Of a stretch of 40,200 nucleotides of DNA, positions 1 through 6,730 are shown one piece after another. The DNA lies in contig JAQBQU010000001.1 of NCBI GenBank assembly GCA_028286865.1, forward strand, positions 1 through 40,200, written 5' to 3'. The DNA is from Candidatus Kaiserbacteria bacterium (lineage in GTDB: Bacteria > Patescibacteriota > Minisyncoccia > Phycocordibacterales > UBA2100). The stretch's first letter is position 1. Every line of letters begins with the position of its first letter. The notes under the pieces are model-generated. The model searched no databases, was not told where the DNA came from, and saw nothing but the letters and a program-made list of their open reading frames with translations. Position numbers and translations under genes: made by a program.

Positions 1-2
1 AC

Positions 3-656
3 CGCCTTGGCGTGATCCGCGACTGGAAGTCGCGCTGGTTCGCAAAGTCGCCGGCTGAATACCGTCAGAATGTGATGGTTGATGCCACGATCCGCCGCTT
101 CCTCAAGAAGCGCCTGCGCGGCATGTATGTCACTTCCGTCGAGATCGAGCGCACACAGAACACCATCCGTGTCCTCGTGAAGACCTCACGCCCGGGCCTC
201 GTCATCGGCCGCGGTGGGGAAGGCTCTACCAAGCTCGCAAAGGAGATCGAACAGAAGCTCTATGTCGTGAAGGGTGCTCCGAAGATGAAGGTCCGACTGG
301 ACATCGAAGAGGTCCGTTCTCCTGAATCACAGTCTCCGGTCGTTGCATACATGGTCGCTGAAGGTCTCGAGAAGCGCCAGACCTTCCGCCGCGTACTCAA
401 GCAGACCGTAGAAAAGGTCATGGCAAACCGCGATGTCTTGGGTGTGCGCATCGGAATCTCCGGACGTCTCGGCGGCGCTGAAATGTCACGCACCGAAGAG
501 ATCAAGCGCGGTCGTGTGCCGCTTCAGACCATCCGTGCGGACATCGACTTCGCCCGTGAACAGGCATACCTCCCGTACGGCGTCATCGGTATCAAGGTCT
601 GGATCTATCGCGGCGACATCTTCGATGAGAAGGGTACTCGCGCTCAGAATAAATAA
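3..656 (+). CDS. rpsC: 30S ribosomal protein S3 (5' end outside window)
   Basis: S3 binds 16S rRNA in the head of the small subunit and lines the mRNA entry site. The frame is open to the left edge and reads RLGVIRDWKSRWFA, which in complete S3 follows the N-terminal MGQKVNPIG-type segment, so the true start is a few codons upstream. The GTG at 12 is an internal Val codon, not the start. A type-2 KH domain with a GRGG (GxxG) loop lies near position 200. The C-terminal S3 domain (GVRIGISGRLGGAEMSR... RGRVPLQTIRADIDF) is complete. The next gene, rplP, starts 4 nt after the stop, as expected in the S10 operon. Confidence 0.97.
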   Translation, partial: RLGVIRDWKSRWFAKSPAEYRQNVMVDATIRRFLKKRLRGMYVTSVEIERTQNTIRVLVKTSRPGLVIGRGGEGSTKLAKEIEQKLYVVKGAPKMKVRLDIEEVRSPESQSPVVAYMVAEGLEKRQTFRRVLKQTVEKVMANRDVLGVRIGISGRLGGAEMSRTEEIKRGRVPLQTIRADIDFAREQAYLPYGVIGIKVWIYRGDIFDEKGTRAQNK

Positions 657-659
657 TAT

Positions 660-1079
660 ATGTTGGCTCCTAAAAAAGTTAAATACCGCAAGTGGCAGTC
701 CGCTCGCCGCCAGGGCAAGCGTCGTGTTGCTCCGGACACCCGTGGTATCTCCATGGCATTCGGTGCATTCGGATTGAAGGCGATGACGCAATCGCGCGTC
801 ACCTCGAATCAGATCGAAGCAGCTCGCCGCGCACTTTCTCGTGCTGCAGGTAAGAGCGCCAAGATCTGGATCCGCATCTTCCCTGATCGTCCGTTCACTC
901 GTAAGCCTGCAGAAGTACGCATGGGTTCGGGAAAGGGAGATCCGGCAGGCTACATCTTTGATGTGCGTCCGGGACGAATCATCTTCGAAGTCGACGGTGC
1001 AACGGAGGCGGTCGCTCGTGAGGCGCTCCGCAAGGCAGGAACCAAGCTTCCGGTGAAGGTCCGCGTAATCGTTCGATAA
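660..1079 (+). CDS. rplP: 50S ribosomal protein L16
   Basis: L16 sits near the central protuberance and A-site region of the large subunit. The 139 aa length is normal for L16. It opens with MLAPKKVKYRKWQ and carries the conserved RIFPDRPFTRKPAEVRMGSGKG block that identifies the family. The ATG at 660 has only a short A/T tract (taatat) before it and no Shine-Dalgarno sequence; the same style recurs through this operon. rpmC follows after 5 nt. Gene order S3-L16-L29-S17 is canonical. Confidence 0.97.
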   Translation: MLAPKKVKYRKWQSARRQGKRRVAPDTRGISMAFGAFGLKAMTQSRVTSNQIEAARRALSRAAGKSAKIWIRIFPDRPFTRKPAEVRMGSGKGDPAGYIFDVRPGRIIFEVDGATEAVAREALRKAGTKLPVKVRVIVR

Positions 1080-1084
1080 TATAT

Positions 1085-1288
1085 ATGTCTGATTTTAAGA
1101 AACAGGATGGAGCAGAACTCTCAAAGGCGCTTACCGACAAGCGTGAAGCACTTCGCGTGTTCCGCTTCACCGGTGCCGGATCCCGCACACGTAATGTGCG
1201 CGAAGGTCGCGGGCTTCGCCGAGAGATCGCACAGATCATGACCGAGCTGAACGCCCGAAAAATTGCATCTGAGGAGAAAACAGCGTAG
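1085..1288 (+). CDS. rpmC: 50S ribosomal protein L29
   Basis: This small two-helix protein binds 23S rRNA near the peptide exit tunnel. Its 67 aa have the expected pattern: an N-terminal helix with alternating Leu and Lys/Glu, a Phe-Arg-Phe segment (LRVFRFTGAG), an RxxRR-type basic stretch (NVREGRGLRREIAQI), and a C-terminal helix. It sits between rplP and rpsQ, as in most bacteria. Family signal is weak in so short a protein, so the call rests on position as well as sequence. Confidence 0.93.
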   Translation: MSDFKKQDGAELSKALTDKREALRVFRFTGAGSRTRNVREGRGLRREIAQIMTELNARKIASEEKTA

Positions 1289-1311
1289 AGTATCGATTCT
1301 TGAATCTATTT

Positions 1312-1575
1312 ATGGAAAACACAACTAACACAGGAAAAACATTCGAAGGCGTCGTCGTTAAGTCGGCGATGAAGGACACTGTTACTGTGTCAGTCGAGCG
1401 CTACGTAAAGCACCCGAAGTACAAGAAGTTCATGCGCCTCTCCAAGAAGTTCTTGGTACACGATGAGGGCAATACGGCACAGGTCGGCGAAAAGGTCACG
1501 ATCCGTGAGACCCGCCCTATTTCAAAGCGAAAGCACTTCATCATCGTAAAGTCAGCCGAAGGAGCTAATAAATAG
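1312..1575 (+). CDS. rpsQ: 30S ribosomal protein S17
   Basis: S17 is a primary 16S rRNA binding protein of the OB-fold type. The frame is open from a TTG at 1300, but the ATG at 1312 gives the normal S17 N-terminus (MENTTNTGKTFEGVVVKSAMKDTVTV) and a length of 87 aa, so it is preferred. Family marks are the VERYVKHPKYKKFMRLSKKFLVHDE segment and the IRETRPISKRKHFIIV C-terminal strand. The start is preceded by A/T-rich sequence (aatctattt) with no Shine-Dalgarno. rplN follows 2 nt after the stop. Confidence 0.96.
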   Translation: MENTTNTGKTFEGVVVKSAMKDTVTVSVERYVKHPKYKKFMRLSKKFLVHDEGNTAQVGEKVTIRETRPISKRKHFIIVKSAEGANK

Positions 1576-1577
1576 AT

Positions 1578-1949
1578 ATGTTGCAAGATCGATCACTCGT
1601 AAAAATTGCTGATAACTCCGGCGGACAGATCGGACGTGTCTTCAAAATTCTCGGCGGCTCAAAGAAGCGCTATGCGGAGATCGGGGATGAGATCGTCATC
1701 TCTATCCAATCCGCTCAGCCTCGTAAGGCCGTGAAGAAGAAGGACGTGCACCGCGCAGTCGTCGTCCGTCAGGTCAAGGCATTCCGCCGCAAAGACGGTT
1801 CCTACATCCGCTTCGACGAGAACGCAGTCGTACTCGTAGAAAAGGAGAAGAAGGAGCCGAAGGCAAACCGCGTGTTCGGTCCGATCCCGCGCGAAGTCAT
1901 CGAGCGCGGCTACAAAACCATCGGTACGCTCGCACCGGAAGTTGTATAA
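1578..1949 (+). CDS. rplN: 50S ribosomal protein L14
   Basis: L14 forms part of the subunit interface. The 123 aa length is typical. It begins MLQDRSLVKIADNSGG, close to the usual MIQ..T.L.VADNSGA, and ends with the family block RVFGPIPREVIERGYKTIGTLAPEVV, close to the usual FGPV.RELR...F.KI.SLAPEVL. The ATG is only 2 nt after the rpsQ stop, which suggests translational coupling. rplX follows after 4 nt. Confidence 0.97.
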   Translation: MLQDRSLVKIADNSGGQIGRVFKILGGSKKRYAEIGDEIVISIQSAQPRKAVKKKDVHRAVVVRQVKAFRRKDGSYIRFDENAVVLVEKEKKEPKANRVFGPIPREVIERGYKTIGTLAPEVV

Positions 1950-1953
1950 ATAT

Positions 1954-2265
1954 ATGAAACTCAAGAAAGGAGACAAAGTAATAGTGATCGCCGGTAAGGC
2001 ACGCGGAGAGACCGGTACCATCAGCCGTGCCATCCCAAAGGAGAACCGCGTCATGATCGAAGGTGTCAACATGGTCAAGCGCCATCGCAAGCCTTCTATG
2101 ACCAACCGCACGGGCCAGATCGTGGACAAGCCGATGACCATGCACGCTTCCAATGTCATGCTCATCGACCCGAAGACCGGCAAGGGCTCACGCATCAAGA
2201 TCACCCGTGATTCTGACGGCAAGCGCACACGTGTCGCGGTGAAGAGCGGAGAGACAGTTAAGTAA
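1954..2265 (+). CDS. rplX: 50S ribosomal protein L24
   Basis: L24 initiates large-subunit assembly. The 103 aa protein opens with MKLKKGDKVIVIAGKARGETG, the L24 KOW motif. A TTG at 1942 would overlap the rplN stop and add MYKY; the ATG at 1954 gives the conventional N-terminus and is chosen. The central VEGVNMVKRHRKPS-type segment (IEGVNMVKRHRKPSMTN) and the DPKTGKGSRIKI element are characteristic. It is followed by rplE after 6 nt. Confidence 0.96.
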   Translation: MKLKKGDKVIVIAGKARGETGTISRAIPKENRVMIEGVNMVKRHRKPSMTNRTGQIVDKPMTMHASNVMLIDPKTGKGSRIKITRDSDGKRTRVAVKSGETVK

Positions 2266-2271
2266 TATTAT

Positions 2272-2799
2272 ATGGCAACAGCAACACAAACTAAGGTATT
2301 CGAGGCGCTCAAGGGTGAGTTGGGTTACACCAACATCATGCAGACGCCGAAGGTGAGCAAGATCATCGTCTCGACCGGTGTCGGATCGATCAAAGACAAG
2401 AAGAAGATCGAATTCATGGTCGGCCGCCTCTCTCAGATCACCGGTCAGGCTCCTGCAAAGCGCGTCACCAACAAGTCGATCGCGAACTTCAAGACCCGTA
2501 TCGGCGACGTTGCCGGCTATCAGGTGACACTCCGCGGCAAGCACATGGAGTCGTTCCTCTCGAAGCTCATCAATATCGTACTTCCGCGCGTGAAGGACTT
2601 CCGCGGTATCCGCCCGACATCTATCGATGCGATGGGTAACATCTCGATCGGATTCAAGGAGCACACCGTCTTCCCGGAAACTTCCGACGAAGACGCAAAG
2701 GACATCTTCGGTCTCGCGATCACGATCGTGACTACCGCGAAGTCCAAGAAGGAGGCAGAGGCTTATCTCAAGCACATCGGCATTCCTTTCAAGGCATAA
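2272..2799 (+). CDS. rplE: 50S ribosomal protein L5
   Basis: L5 binds 5S rRNA and contacts P-site tRNA. The 175 aa length is normal. Family features are NIMQTPKVSKIIVSTGVG, ITGQAPAKRVTNKSIANFKTR, the VTLRGKHMESFLSKLI segment and DFRGI near residue 110. In canonical spc operons the next gene is the S14 gene; here a 1.4-kb insertion intervenes, starting with a hairpin directly after this stop. Expression of the genes after the insertion is therefore unlikely to depend only on the upstream ribosomal promoter. Confidence 0.97.
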   Translation: MATATQTKVFEALKGELGYTNIMQTPKVSKIIVSTGVGSIKDKKKIEFMVGRLSQITGQAPAKRVTNKSIANFKTRIGDVAGYQVTLRGKHMESFLSKLINIVLPRVKDFRGIRPTSIDAMGNISIGFKEHTVFPETSDEDAKDIFGLAITIVTTAKSKKEAEAYLKHIGIPFKA

Positions 2800-2804
2800 A
2801 ACGA

Positions 2805-2830
2805 CTTACCGCGCCGAAAGGCGCGGTAAG
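2805..2830 (+). terminator. Perfect 11-bp hairpin with GAAA loop after rplE
   Basis: cttaccgcgcc pairs perfectly with ggcgcggtaag around a GAAA (GNRA) tetraloop. It lies 5 nt after the rplE stop and 13 nt before the next ATG. The sequence after it (catttata) is A/T-rich but has no clean T-run, so it may act as a weak terminator, an RNA-processing boundary or a 3'-end stabiliser. A hairpin of the same design occurs at 38987-39016. Confidence 0.6.
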
Positions 2831-2843
2831 CATTTATAGACAT

Positions 2844-3545
2844 ATGGAACACAAAGACTTTTGGAATAAGGAATATAAAACGAGCGAACACCTCGCGCTT
2901 TCGACTGAGCCTTCTGAGGACCTCGAGAAATTCACCCGATTCCTCGAGCGCGAGACGAAGCGTCAGTATCTGAATTCTCAGGCACGCGTGCTTGATATCG
3001 GCTGCGGCAACGGTCGCAACCTCATCTACCTCGCACAAAGCTATGGCATGCGAGGCCTTGGCATCGATATCTCCGATGTGGCCATTGAGAAGGCCCAGGT
3101 GCTCAGCACGGATCTTCCCATCGAATACCTCGTCGGCTCCATTGCCGACCCGCTACCGGTCCCTGACGGCACGCAGACGCTTGTGCTGGATATGATGTCG
3201 TCGCACTTTCTGAAGAAAGCTGAGCGCGAGGCGCTGCTCGAAGAAGTCGTGCGCGTGCTCCGCACCGGCGGTTGGCTCTTTTTCAAATCATTTCTTGCTG
3301 ATGAAGACCTCCACACCAAGCGATTGCTCAAAGATCATCCGGCGGATGAAGAGGGGGCATACATCCACCCAGTACTCGGCGTGTATGAATACGTATGGAC
3401 CGAAGAGAAGGCCCGCGAATTCTTTGAGCCATACTTCGAGATCCACAAATTCGCGAAGTCGCATAAACACATCAATAGAGGGAAAATAGGGGAGGACAGA
3501 GCCTGGAAACGCCGCACCTTCTCGGCCTACCTGCAGAAGATGTAA
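2844..3545 (+). CDS. Class I SAM-dependent methyltransferase inserted in ribosomal operon
   Basis: The protein has 233 aa. SAM-binding motif I is clear at residues 49-60 (VLDIGCGNGRN), followed by an acidic ribose-contacting strand end (GLGIDIS) and a methyltransferase-like core to about residue 150 with EVVRVLRTGGWLFFKSF (post-motif III style). The C-terminal third is charged. The substrate cannot be read from sequence. Position inside the spc operon makes a ribosome or translation substrate tempting, but that is inference. It lies between the rplE hairpin and a small membrane-protein gene that starts 3 nt after its stop, so the two are probably co-transcribed. Confidence 0.85.
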   Translation: MEHKDFWNKEYKTSEHLALSTEPSEDLEKFTRFLERETKRQYLNSQARVLDIGCGNGRNLIYLAQSYGMRGLGIDISDVAIEKAQVLSTDLPIEYLVGSIADPLPVPDGTQTLVLDMMSSHFLKKAEREALLEEVVRVLRTGGWLFFKSFLADEDLHTKRLLKDHPADEEGAYIHPVLGVYEYVWTEEKAREFFEPYFEIHKFAKSHKHINRGKIGEDRAWKRRTFSAYLQKM

Positions 3546-3548
3546 ATT

Positions 3549-4019
3549 ATGGAAGATGAATTCTCGTCAATTGCAAAAGATCTTGAGATTCGCTCGGTTC
3601 GTTTAAGGATGGAAAACGATCCACGACACATTGGCAATGACGAAATTGTATTTGCGATTGCTAAATTGGTTCACATAACCGGCATTTCTAATCGTCAGAA
3701 CGAGCGCCTTGAAAGGTCGAATTTTCGTTTACAAATGGTCATGATGGCATTAACTGCCATCACCACACTCATAGCCCTCTATCCAGCCTTCAAGATAATT
3801 TTTACCTGGTTAGCTCCACTGATTACAAATGCGTTACAGATCGCAACGATTTCATCCGATTACTTGAACCTACTTTCTGGCCTAGTGTCTGTAATGGCAA
3901 TATACGGATCTTACAAGTATTTTGAATACAAAGTAAAACTCGAGGAAACAATCACCCTGACTGATGCCATGTCTGCCGTTCTAAAAGATAAAGACGGCAA
4001 CGTAAAGACTAGCCGCTAG
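3549..4019 (+). CDS. Small membrane protein, unknown function
   Basis: 156 aa, not recognised. Residues 1-60 are charged and probably cytosolic. Two hydrophobic segments follow (about 62-86 and 104-124), then a charged tail ending in KDKDGNVKTSR. The gene is visibly richer in A+T than the ribosomal genes on both sides (for example ATT, AAA, TTA and GAA codons dominate), which suggests later acquisition or relaxed codon selection. It starts 3 nt after the methyltransferase stop with no clear Shine-Dalgarno. A rho-independent terminator follows at 4059-4085. Confidence 0.7.
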   Translation: MEDEFSSIAKDLEIRSVRLRMENDPRHIGNDEIVFAIAKLVHITGISNRQNERLERSNFRLQMVMMALTAITTLIALYPAFKIIFTWLAPLITNALQIATISSDYLNLLSGLVSVMAIYGSYKYFEYKVKLEETITLTDAMSAVLKDKDGNVKTSR

Positions 4020-4026
4020 CCTTTGT

Positions 4027-4055
4027 TTGACTTTGAGGACCACTTCGCGTATATT
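4027..4055 (+). promoter_or_regulatory. Sigma70-type promoter upstream of rpsZ
   Basis: TTGACT at 4027-4032 and TATATT at 4050-4055 are separated by exactly 17 bp, the best match to a full -35/-10 promoter in the window. The predicted start is near 4062. This would let the second half of the spc operon (rpsZ onward) be transcribed independently of the first half after the insertion. Its transcript would begin at the base of the hairpin at 4059-4085, which is odd and may allow attenuation. Confidence 0.65.
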
Positions 4056-4058
4056 TCT

Positions 4059-4085
4059 GAGGCCTCGCAGGGGGCCTTGTTTTTT
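4059..4085 (+). terminator. Hairpin plus T6 terminator or attenuator
   Basis: gaggcc (4059-4064) pairs with ggcctt (4073-4078) around an 8-nt loop, followed by g and six T residues (4080-4085). It can terminate the methyltransferase/membrane-protein unit. Because the promoter at 4027-4055 fires into its 5' arm, it could also terminate that transcript prematurely. Confidence 0.6.
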
Positions 4086-4202
4086 AGCGGTCCGGCAACG
4101 GATACCCTCGAAAACTAAGGTCACGCAGGGAAGTATCCATAACTCAGGCCGTAAGGCTCGGGTGCAGGTCCTTCCAAGCTACTCCTTTTTGGCACAATCT
4201 AC
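4086..4202 (+). promoter_or_regulatory. Structured leader RNA candidate upstream of rpsZ
   Basis: This 117-nt gene-free stretch is rich in pairing. TCCG-GCAA-CGGA (4091-4102) and GGCC-GUAA-GGCU (4147-4158) are small hairpins with GNRA loops. ggatac (4101-4106) pairs with gtatcc (4133-4138), with an inner ccct/aggg stem. gtgc (4162-4165) may close with gcac (4192-4195). A TGg-CACAAT extended -10-like sequence lies at 4190-4198, just before the rpsZ ATG. No known riboswitch or ribosomal-protein leader family was recognised. Confidence 0.35.
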
Positions 4203-4388
4203 ATGGCAAAGAAATCAATGATCATCAAGGCGAATCGCGCCCCGAAGTTCAAATCTCGGGTCGTTCGTCGTTGCTTCACCTGCGGTCGCCCTCGCGGCTT
4301 CATGCGTGATTTCAGCCTTTGCCGTATCTGCTTCCGTGAACAGGCCCTCGAGGGAAACATCCCGGGCGTTAAGAAATCTTCTTGGTAA
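4203..4388 (+). CDS. rpsZ: 30S ribosomal protein S14, zinc-binding type
   Basis: The 61 aa length is that of the short type Z S14. The zinc ribbon is complete: Cys24, Cys27, Cys40 and Cys43 (CFTC ... CRIC). The protein ends in the family pattern [11 protein letters not shown] (usually G.IPGV.KASW). It restarts the canonical spc order after the 1.4-kb insertion. It is preceded by a promoter and a structured leader rather than by the short gaps seen elsewhere in the operon. Confidence 0.97.
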   Translation: MAKKSMIIKANRAPKFKSRVVRRCFTCGRPRGFMRDFSLCRICFREQALEGNIPGVKKSSW

Positions 4389-4392
4389 TTTT

Positions 4393-4788
4393 ATGGTATC
4401 CGATCCAGTAGGAGATTTCATCATTCGTCTCACCAATGCCGGTGCTGTTAAGCACGCGGTAGTGTCTGTTCCATTTTCGAACTTCAAACTCGCCATCGCC
4501 GAGAAGCTTAAAGAGGCGGGATACATCGCCAATGTAGAGAAGAAGGGCAAAAAGATCCGCAAGACCCTCGACGTCGTCCTCAAGTACACTTCAGAAGGCA
4601 TGCCTCGCATCCAGGGCGTGAAGCGCGTCTCCAAGCCGGGCCGCCGCATGTACAAGGCTGCTCACGAGATCAATCGCGTGAAGTACGGCAAGGGCACACT
4701 CGTCCTCTCAACTCCTCAGGGAATCAAGACGGATAAGGAGGCTCGCAAGGACAACGTAGGCGGCGAAGCACTCTTCGAGATTTGGTAA
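4393..4788 (+). CDS. rpsH: 30S ribosomal protein S8
   Basis: S8 binds the central domain of 16S rRNA. The frame is open far upstream inside rpsZ; the ATG at 4393, 4 nt after the rpsZ stop, gives the normal N-terminus MVSDPVGDFIIRLTNA and 131 aa. Conserved parts include KLKEAGYIANVEKK in the middle and the C-terminal block GTLVLSTPQGIKTDKEARKDNVGGEALFEIW (family STSKG..TD..A....VGGE.L..VW). Confidence 0.97.
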   Translation: MVSDPVGDFIIRLTNAGAVKHAVVSVPFSNFKLAIAEKLKEAGYIANVEKKGKKIRKTLDVVLKYTSEGMPRIQGVKRVSKPGRRMYKAAHEINRVKYGKGTLVLSTPQGIKTDKEARKDNVGGEALFEIW

Positions 4789-4793
4789 TTTGT

Positions 4794-5330
4794 ATGTCAC
4801 GAACTGGTAAAAAATCTATCACTGTACCTGCGGGAACCGATATCACCATCGGCGTCTCTGAGGTGACCGTCAAGGGAAAGGGCGGCACGCTCGTGAAGTC
4901 TGTTCACCCTGCGGTCAAGATCGCGGTTGAGAACGGCGAATGCGTCGTCACTCCAGCCAACAACTCCCGCCTCGCCAAGGCATTGTGGGGCACATACGCA
5001 GCACACATGCGCAATATGATCTCCGGGGTAAATACTCCATTCATCAAGAAACTCCAGGTAGAAGGCATCGGTTTCCGCGCAGAGCTCTCCGGCAAGGCCC
5101 TCAAGCTCACGGTCGGTTTCTCACACCCGGTCTTGCTCACCGTGCCGGAGAATCTCACCGTTGCGATCGACAAGAACATCATCACCGTTTCCGGTGCTGA
5201 TAAGGAGGCAGTAGGGGAATTCTCAGCAACGATCCGCGCGACCAAGAAGCCGGAGCCATACAAGGGCAAGGGCATCCGTTACGAAGGCGAGGTCGTCCGC
5301 ATGAAGGCAGGTAAGAAGGTCGCCGCATAA
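4794..5330 (+). CDS. rplF: 50S ribosomal protein L6
   Basis: L6 sits near the sarcin-ricin loop. With the ATG at 4794 it is 178 aa, the usual size. It opens MSRTGKKSITVPAGTDITI (family MSRIG..PI.IP.GV.V). The second repeat domain contains LKLTVGFSHPV, and the C-terminal KKPEPYKGKGIRYEGEVVRMKAGKK motif is diagnostic. An ATG at 4782 would overlap the rpsH end and lacks the family N-terminus, so it was not used. Confidence 0.97.
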   Translation: MSRTGKKSITVPAGTDITIGVSEVTVKGKGGTLVKSVHPAVKIAVENGECVVTPANNSRLAKALWGTYAAHMRNMISGVNTPFIKKLQVEGIGFRAELSGKALKLTVGFSHPVLLTVPENLTVAIDKNIITVSGADKEAVGEFSATIRATKKPEPYKGKGIRYEGEVVRMKAGKKVAA

Positions 5331-5335
5331 TCTAT

Positions 5336-5683
5336 ATGAAATCACTCAACAAAAACACACGCCGCCAGTCACGCCACGCACGCGTCCGTGCAAAGGTGAT
5401 CGGCTCCGAGGCTCGTCCTCGTCTTTCGATCTACAAGTCGAACACTCGTTTGACCGCCCAGATCATCGACGACTCAAAGAGCGTCACACTCGCTGCGGTA
5501 TCTTCTTCACAGGAGAAGGGCAAGACCCCACGTGAGCGCGCTGAACAGGCTGCAGCAACACTTGCCAAGCGTGCCGCGGAGGTGGGCATCAAGGCAGTTG
5601 TCTTCGACCGCGGAGGCTTCATGTACGTCGGCACCATTAAGGCATTCGCAGATGCGGCGCGCGCAGCAGGACTAGAATTCTAA
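5336..5683 (+). CDS. rplR: 50S ribosomal protein L18
   Basis: L18 binds 5S rRNA together with L5. The 115 aa length is typical. It has a basic N-terminus with RRQSRHARVRAKVIG, then ARPRLSIYKSNTRLTAQIIDD (family RPRL.V.RS..HI.AQ.IDD), and ends with VVFDRGGFMYVGTIKAFADAARAAGLEF (family FDRGGY.YHG.V.ALA..AREAGL.F). It lies 5 nt after rplF and 8 nt before rpsE. Confidence 0.97.
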   Translation: MKSLNKNTRRQSRHARVRAKVIGSEARPRLSIYKSNTRLTAQIIDDSKSVTLAAVSSSQEKGKTPRERAEQAAATLAKRAAEVGIKAVVFDRGGFMYVGTIKAFADAARAAGLEF

Positions 5684-5691
5684 ATATTTAT

Positions 5692-6273
5692 ATGACTGAA
5701 ATTACAAACACTACAGAAACGACAGCAGCAGCTCCTGCAGCTCCTGCAGCTCGCCCGGCGCCGGCCCGCAACGACCGCGACCGCCGCGGTGCTCCCGGTG
5801 CAGGACGCCCTCGCTCGAACCGTCCGCGCGACGACCGTCGAAGCGAGTTCGCTCAGAAGATGATCGGTATCCGCCGTGTCGCCCGCGTTATGGCAGGAGG
5901 CCGCCGCTTCAACTTCTCCGCCGCTATCGTTCTTGGCGACAAGAAGGGCAAGGTGGGAGTAGGGATCGGAAAGGCCGCTGACACCGCACTTGCTATCGAA
6001 AAGGCGATGCGCGATGCCAAGAGCAACATGATCACGGTCAATCTCACCAAGAACCGTTCGATCCGTCACAACATCGAAGCAAAGTTCTGCGCATCTGTCG
6101 TCGAGATCCGCCCATCAGCCGGTCGCGGACTCGTCGCAGGATCATCGGTCCGCGCTGTGCTCGAACTCGCCGGTGTCACCGACGTCACCGCAAAGCTTCT
6201 TTCCCGCTCAAAGAATCCGCTCAACAACGCACGTGCTGCTATCGAAGCACTCCGCGCTGTCTCAATGAAATAA
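5692..6273 (+). CDS. rpsE: 30S ribosomal protein S5 with low-complexity N-terminal extension
   Basis: S5 takes part in decoding accuracy and lies near the mRNA entry site. Of the 193 aa, the S5 core starts around residue 50 (FAQKMIGIRRVARVMAGGRRFNFSA), with KGKVGVGIGKA and the C-terminal domain (GRGLVAGSSVRAVLELAGVTDV) conserved. Residues 1-50 are an Ala/Pro- then Arg/Asp-rich extension (APAAPAARPAPARNDRDRRG) much longer than in E. coli S5, probably disordered. The downstream rplO ATG follows the stop by 1 nt; rpmD (L30), normally between them, is absent. Confidence 0.96.
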   Translation: MTEITNTTETTAAAPAAPAARPAPARNDRDRRGAPGAGRPRSNRPRDDRRSEFAQKMIGIRRVARVMAGGRRFNFSAAIVLGDKKGKVGVGIGKAADTALAIEKAMRDAKSNMITVNLTKNRSIRHNIEAKFCASVVEIRPSAGRGLVAGSSVRAVLELAGVTDVTAKLLSRSKNPLNNARAAIEALRAVSMK

Positions 6274-6274
6274 T

Positions 6275-6724
6275 ATGGCAAACCTCAACTCACTCAAACG
6301 AACAGGGGAGCGTGCATATCGCCGCGTCGGCCGCGGTCAGTCTTCGACCAAGGGCAAGCAGTCCGGTCGCGGAGGCAAGGGCCAGACAGCGCGCGCCGGT
6401 AACAAGCGCCGCCCGGAAATGCGCGACATCATCAAGAAGCTCCCGAAGCGCCGCGGATACGGTAAGAACCGTGCCCGCACCGTTGATCCTACCAAGCACA
6501 ACATCTTCGCTATCTCGCTCTCTCGCCTCGACAAGAGCTTCGAGAACGGTGCAGAGATCACACTCAAGACGCTCATCGAGCAGGGTGTCATCGGCCGCCG
6601 CCAGACCGCTAAGATCGTCGGAGGCGAAACTACTAAAAAATTCACTATCTCTGGCTGTGCCACGACCGCATCCGCTCGCGCGGCGATCGAGAAGGCCGGC
6701 GGCACCATCGTACAAGATAAGTAA
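6275..6724 (+). CDS. rplO: 50S ribosomal protein L15
   Basis: The 149 aa length is normal. The glycine- and basic-rich N-terminus (VGRGQSSTKGKQSGRGGKGQTARAG, as in family GRG.GSG.GKT.GRG.KGQ.AR.G) and the C-terminal half (LKTLIEQGVIGRRQTAKIVGGE... ASARAAIEKAGG) identify L15. It starts 1 nt after the rpsE stop, so translation is probably coupled, and no room is left for an L30 gene. secY follows after 6 nt. Confidence 0.97.
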   Translation: MANLNSLKRTGERAYRRVGRGQSSTKGKQSGRGGKGQTARAGNKRRPEMRDIIKKLPKRRGYGKNRARTVDPTKHNIFAISLSRLDKSFENGAEITLKTLIEQGVIGRRQTAKIVGGETTKKFTISGCATTASARAAIEKAGGTIVQDK

Positions 6725-6730
6725 AACGGT

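Noticed and set aside
4086-4202. Known riboswitch or SRP RNA in front of rpsZ
   Set aside because: I compared by eye with SAM, c-di-GMP, cobalamin, glycine, TPP and SRP signature sequences; CCGGCAAC alone recalls SAM-I but the rest of the core is missing.
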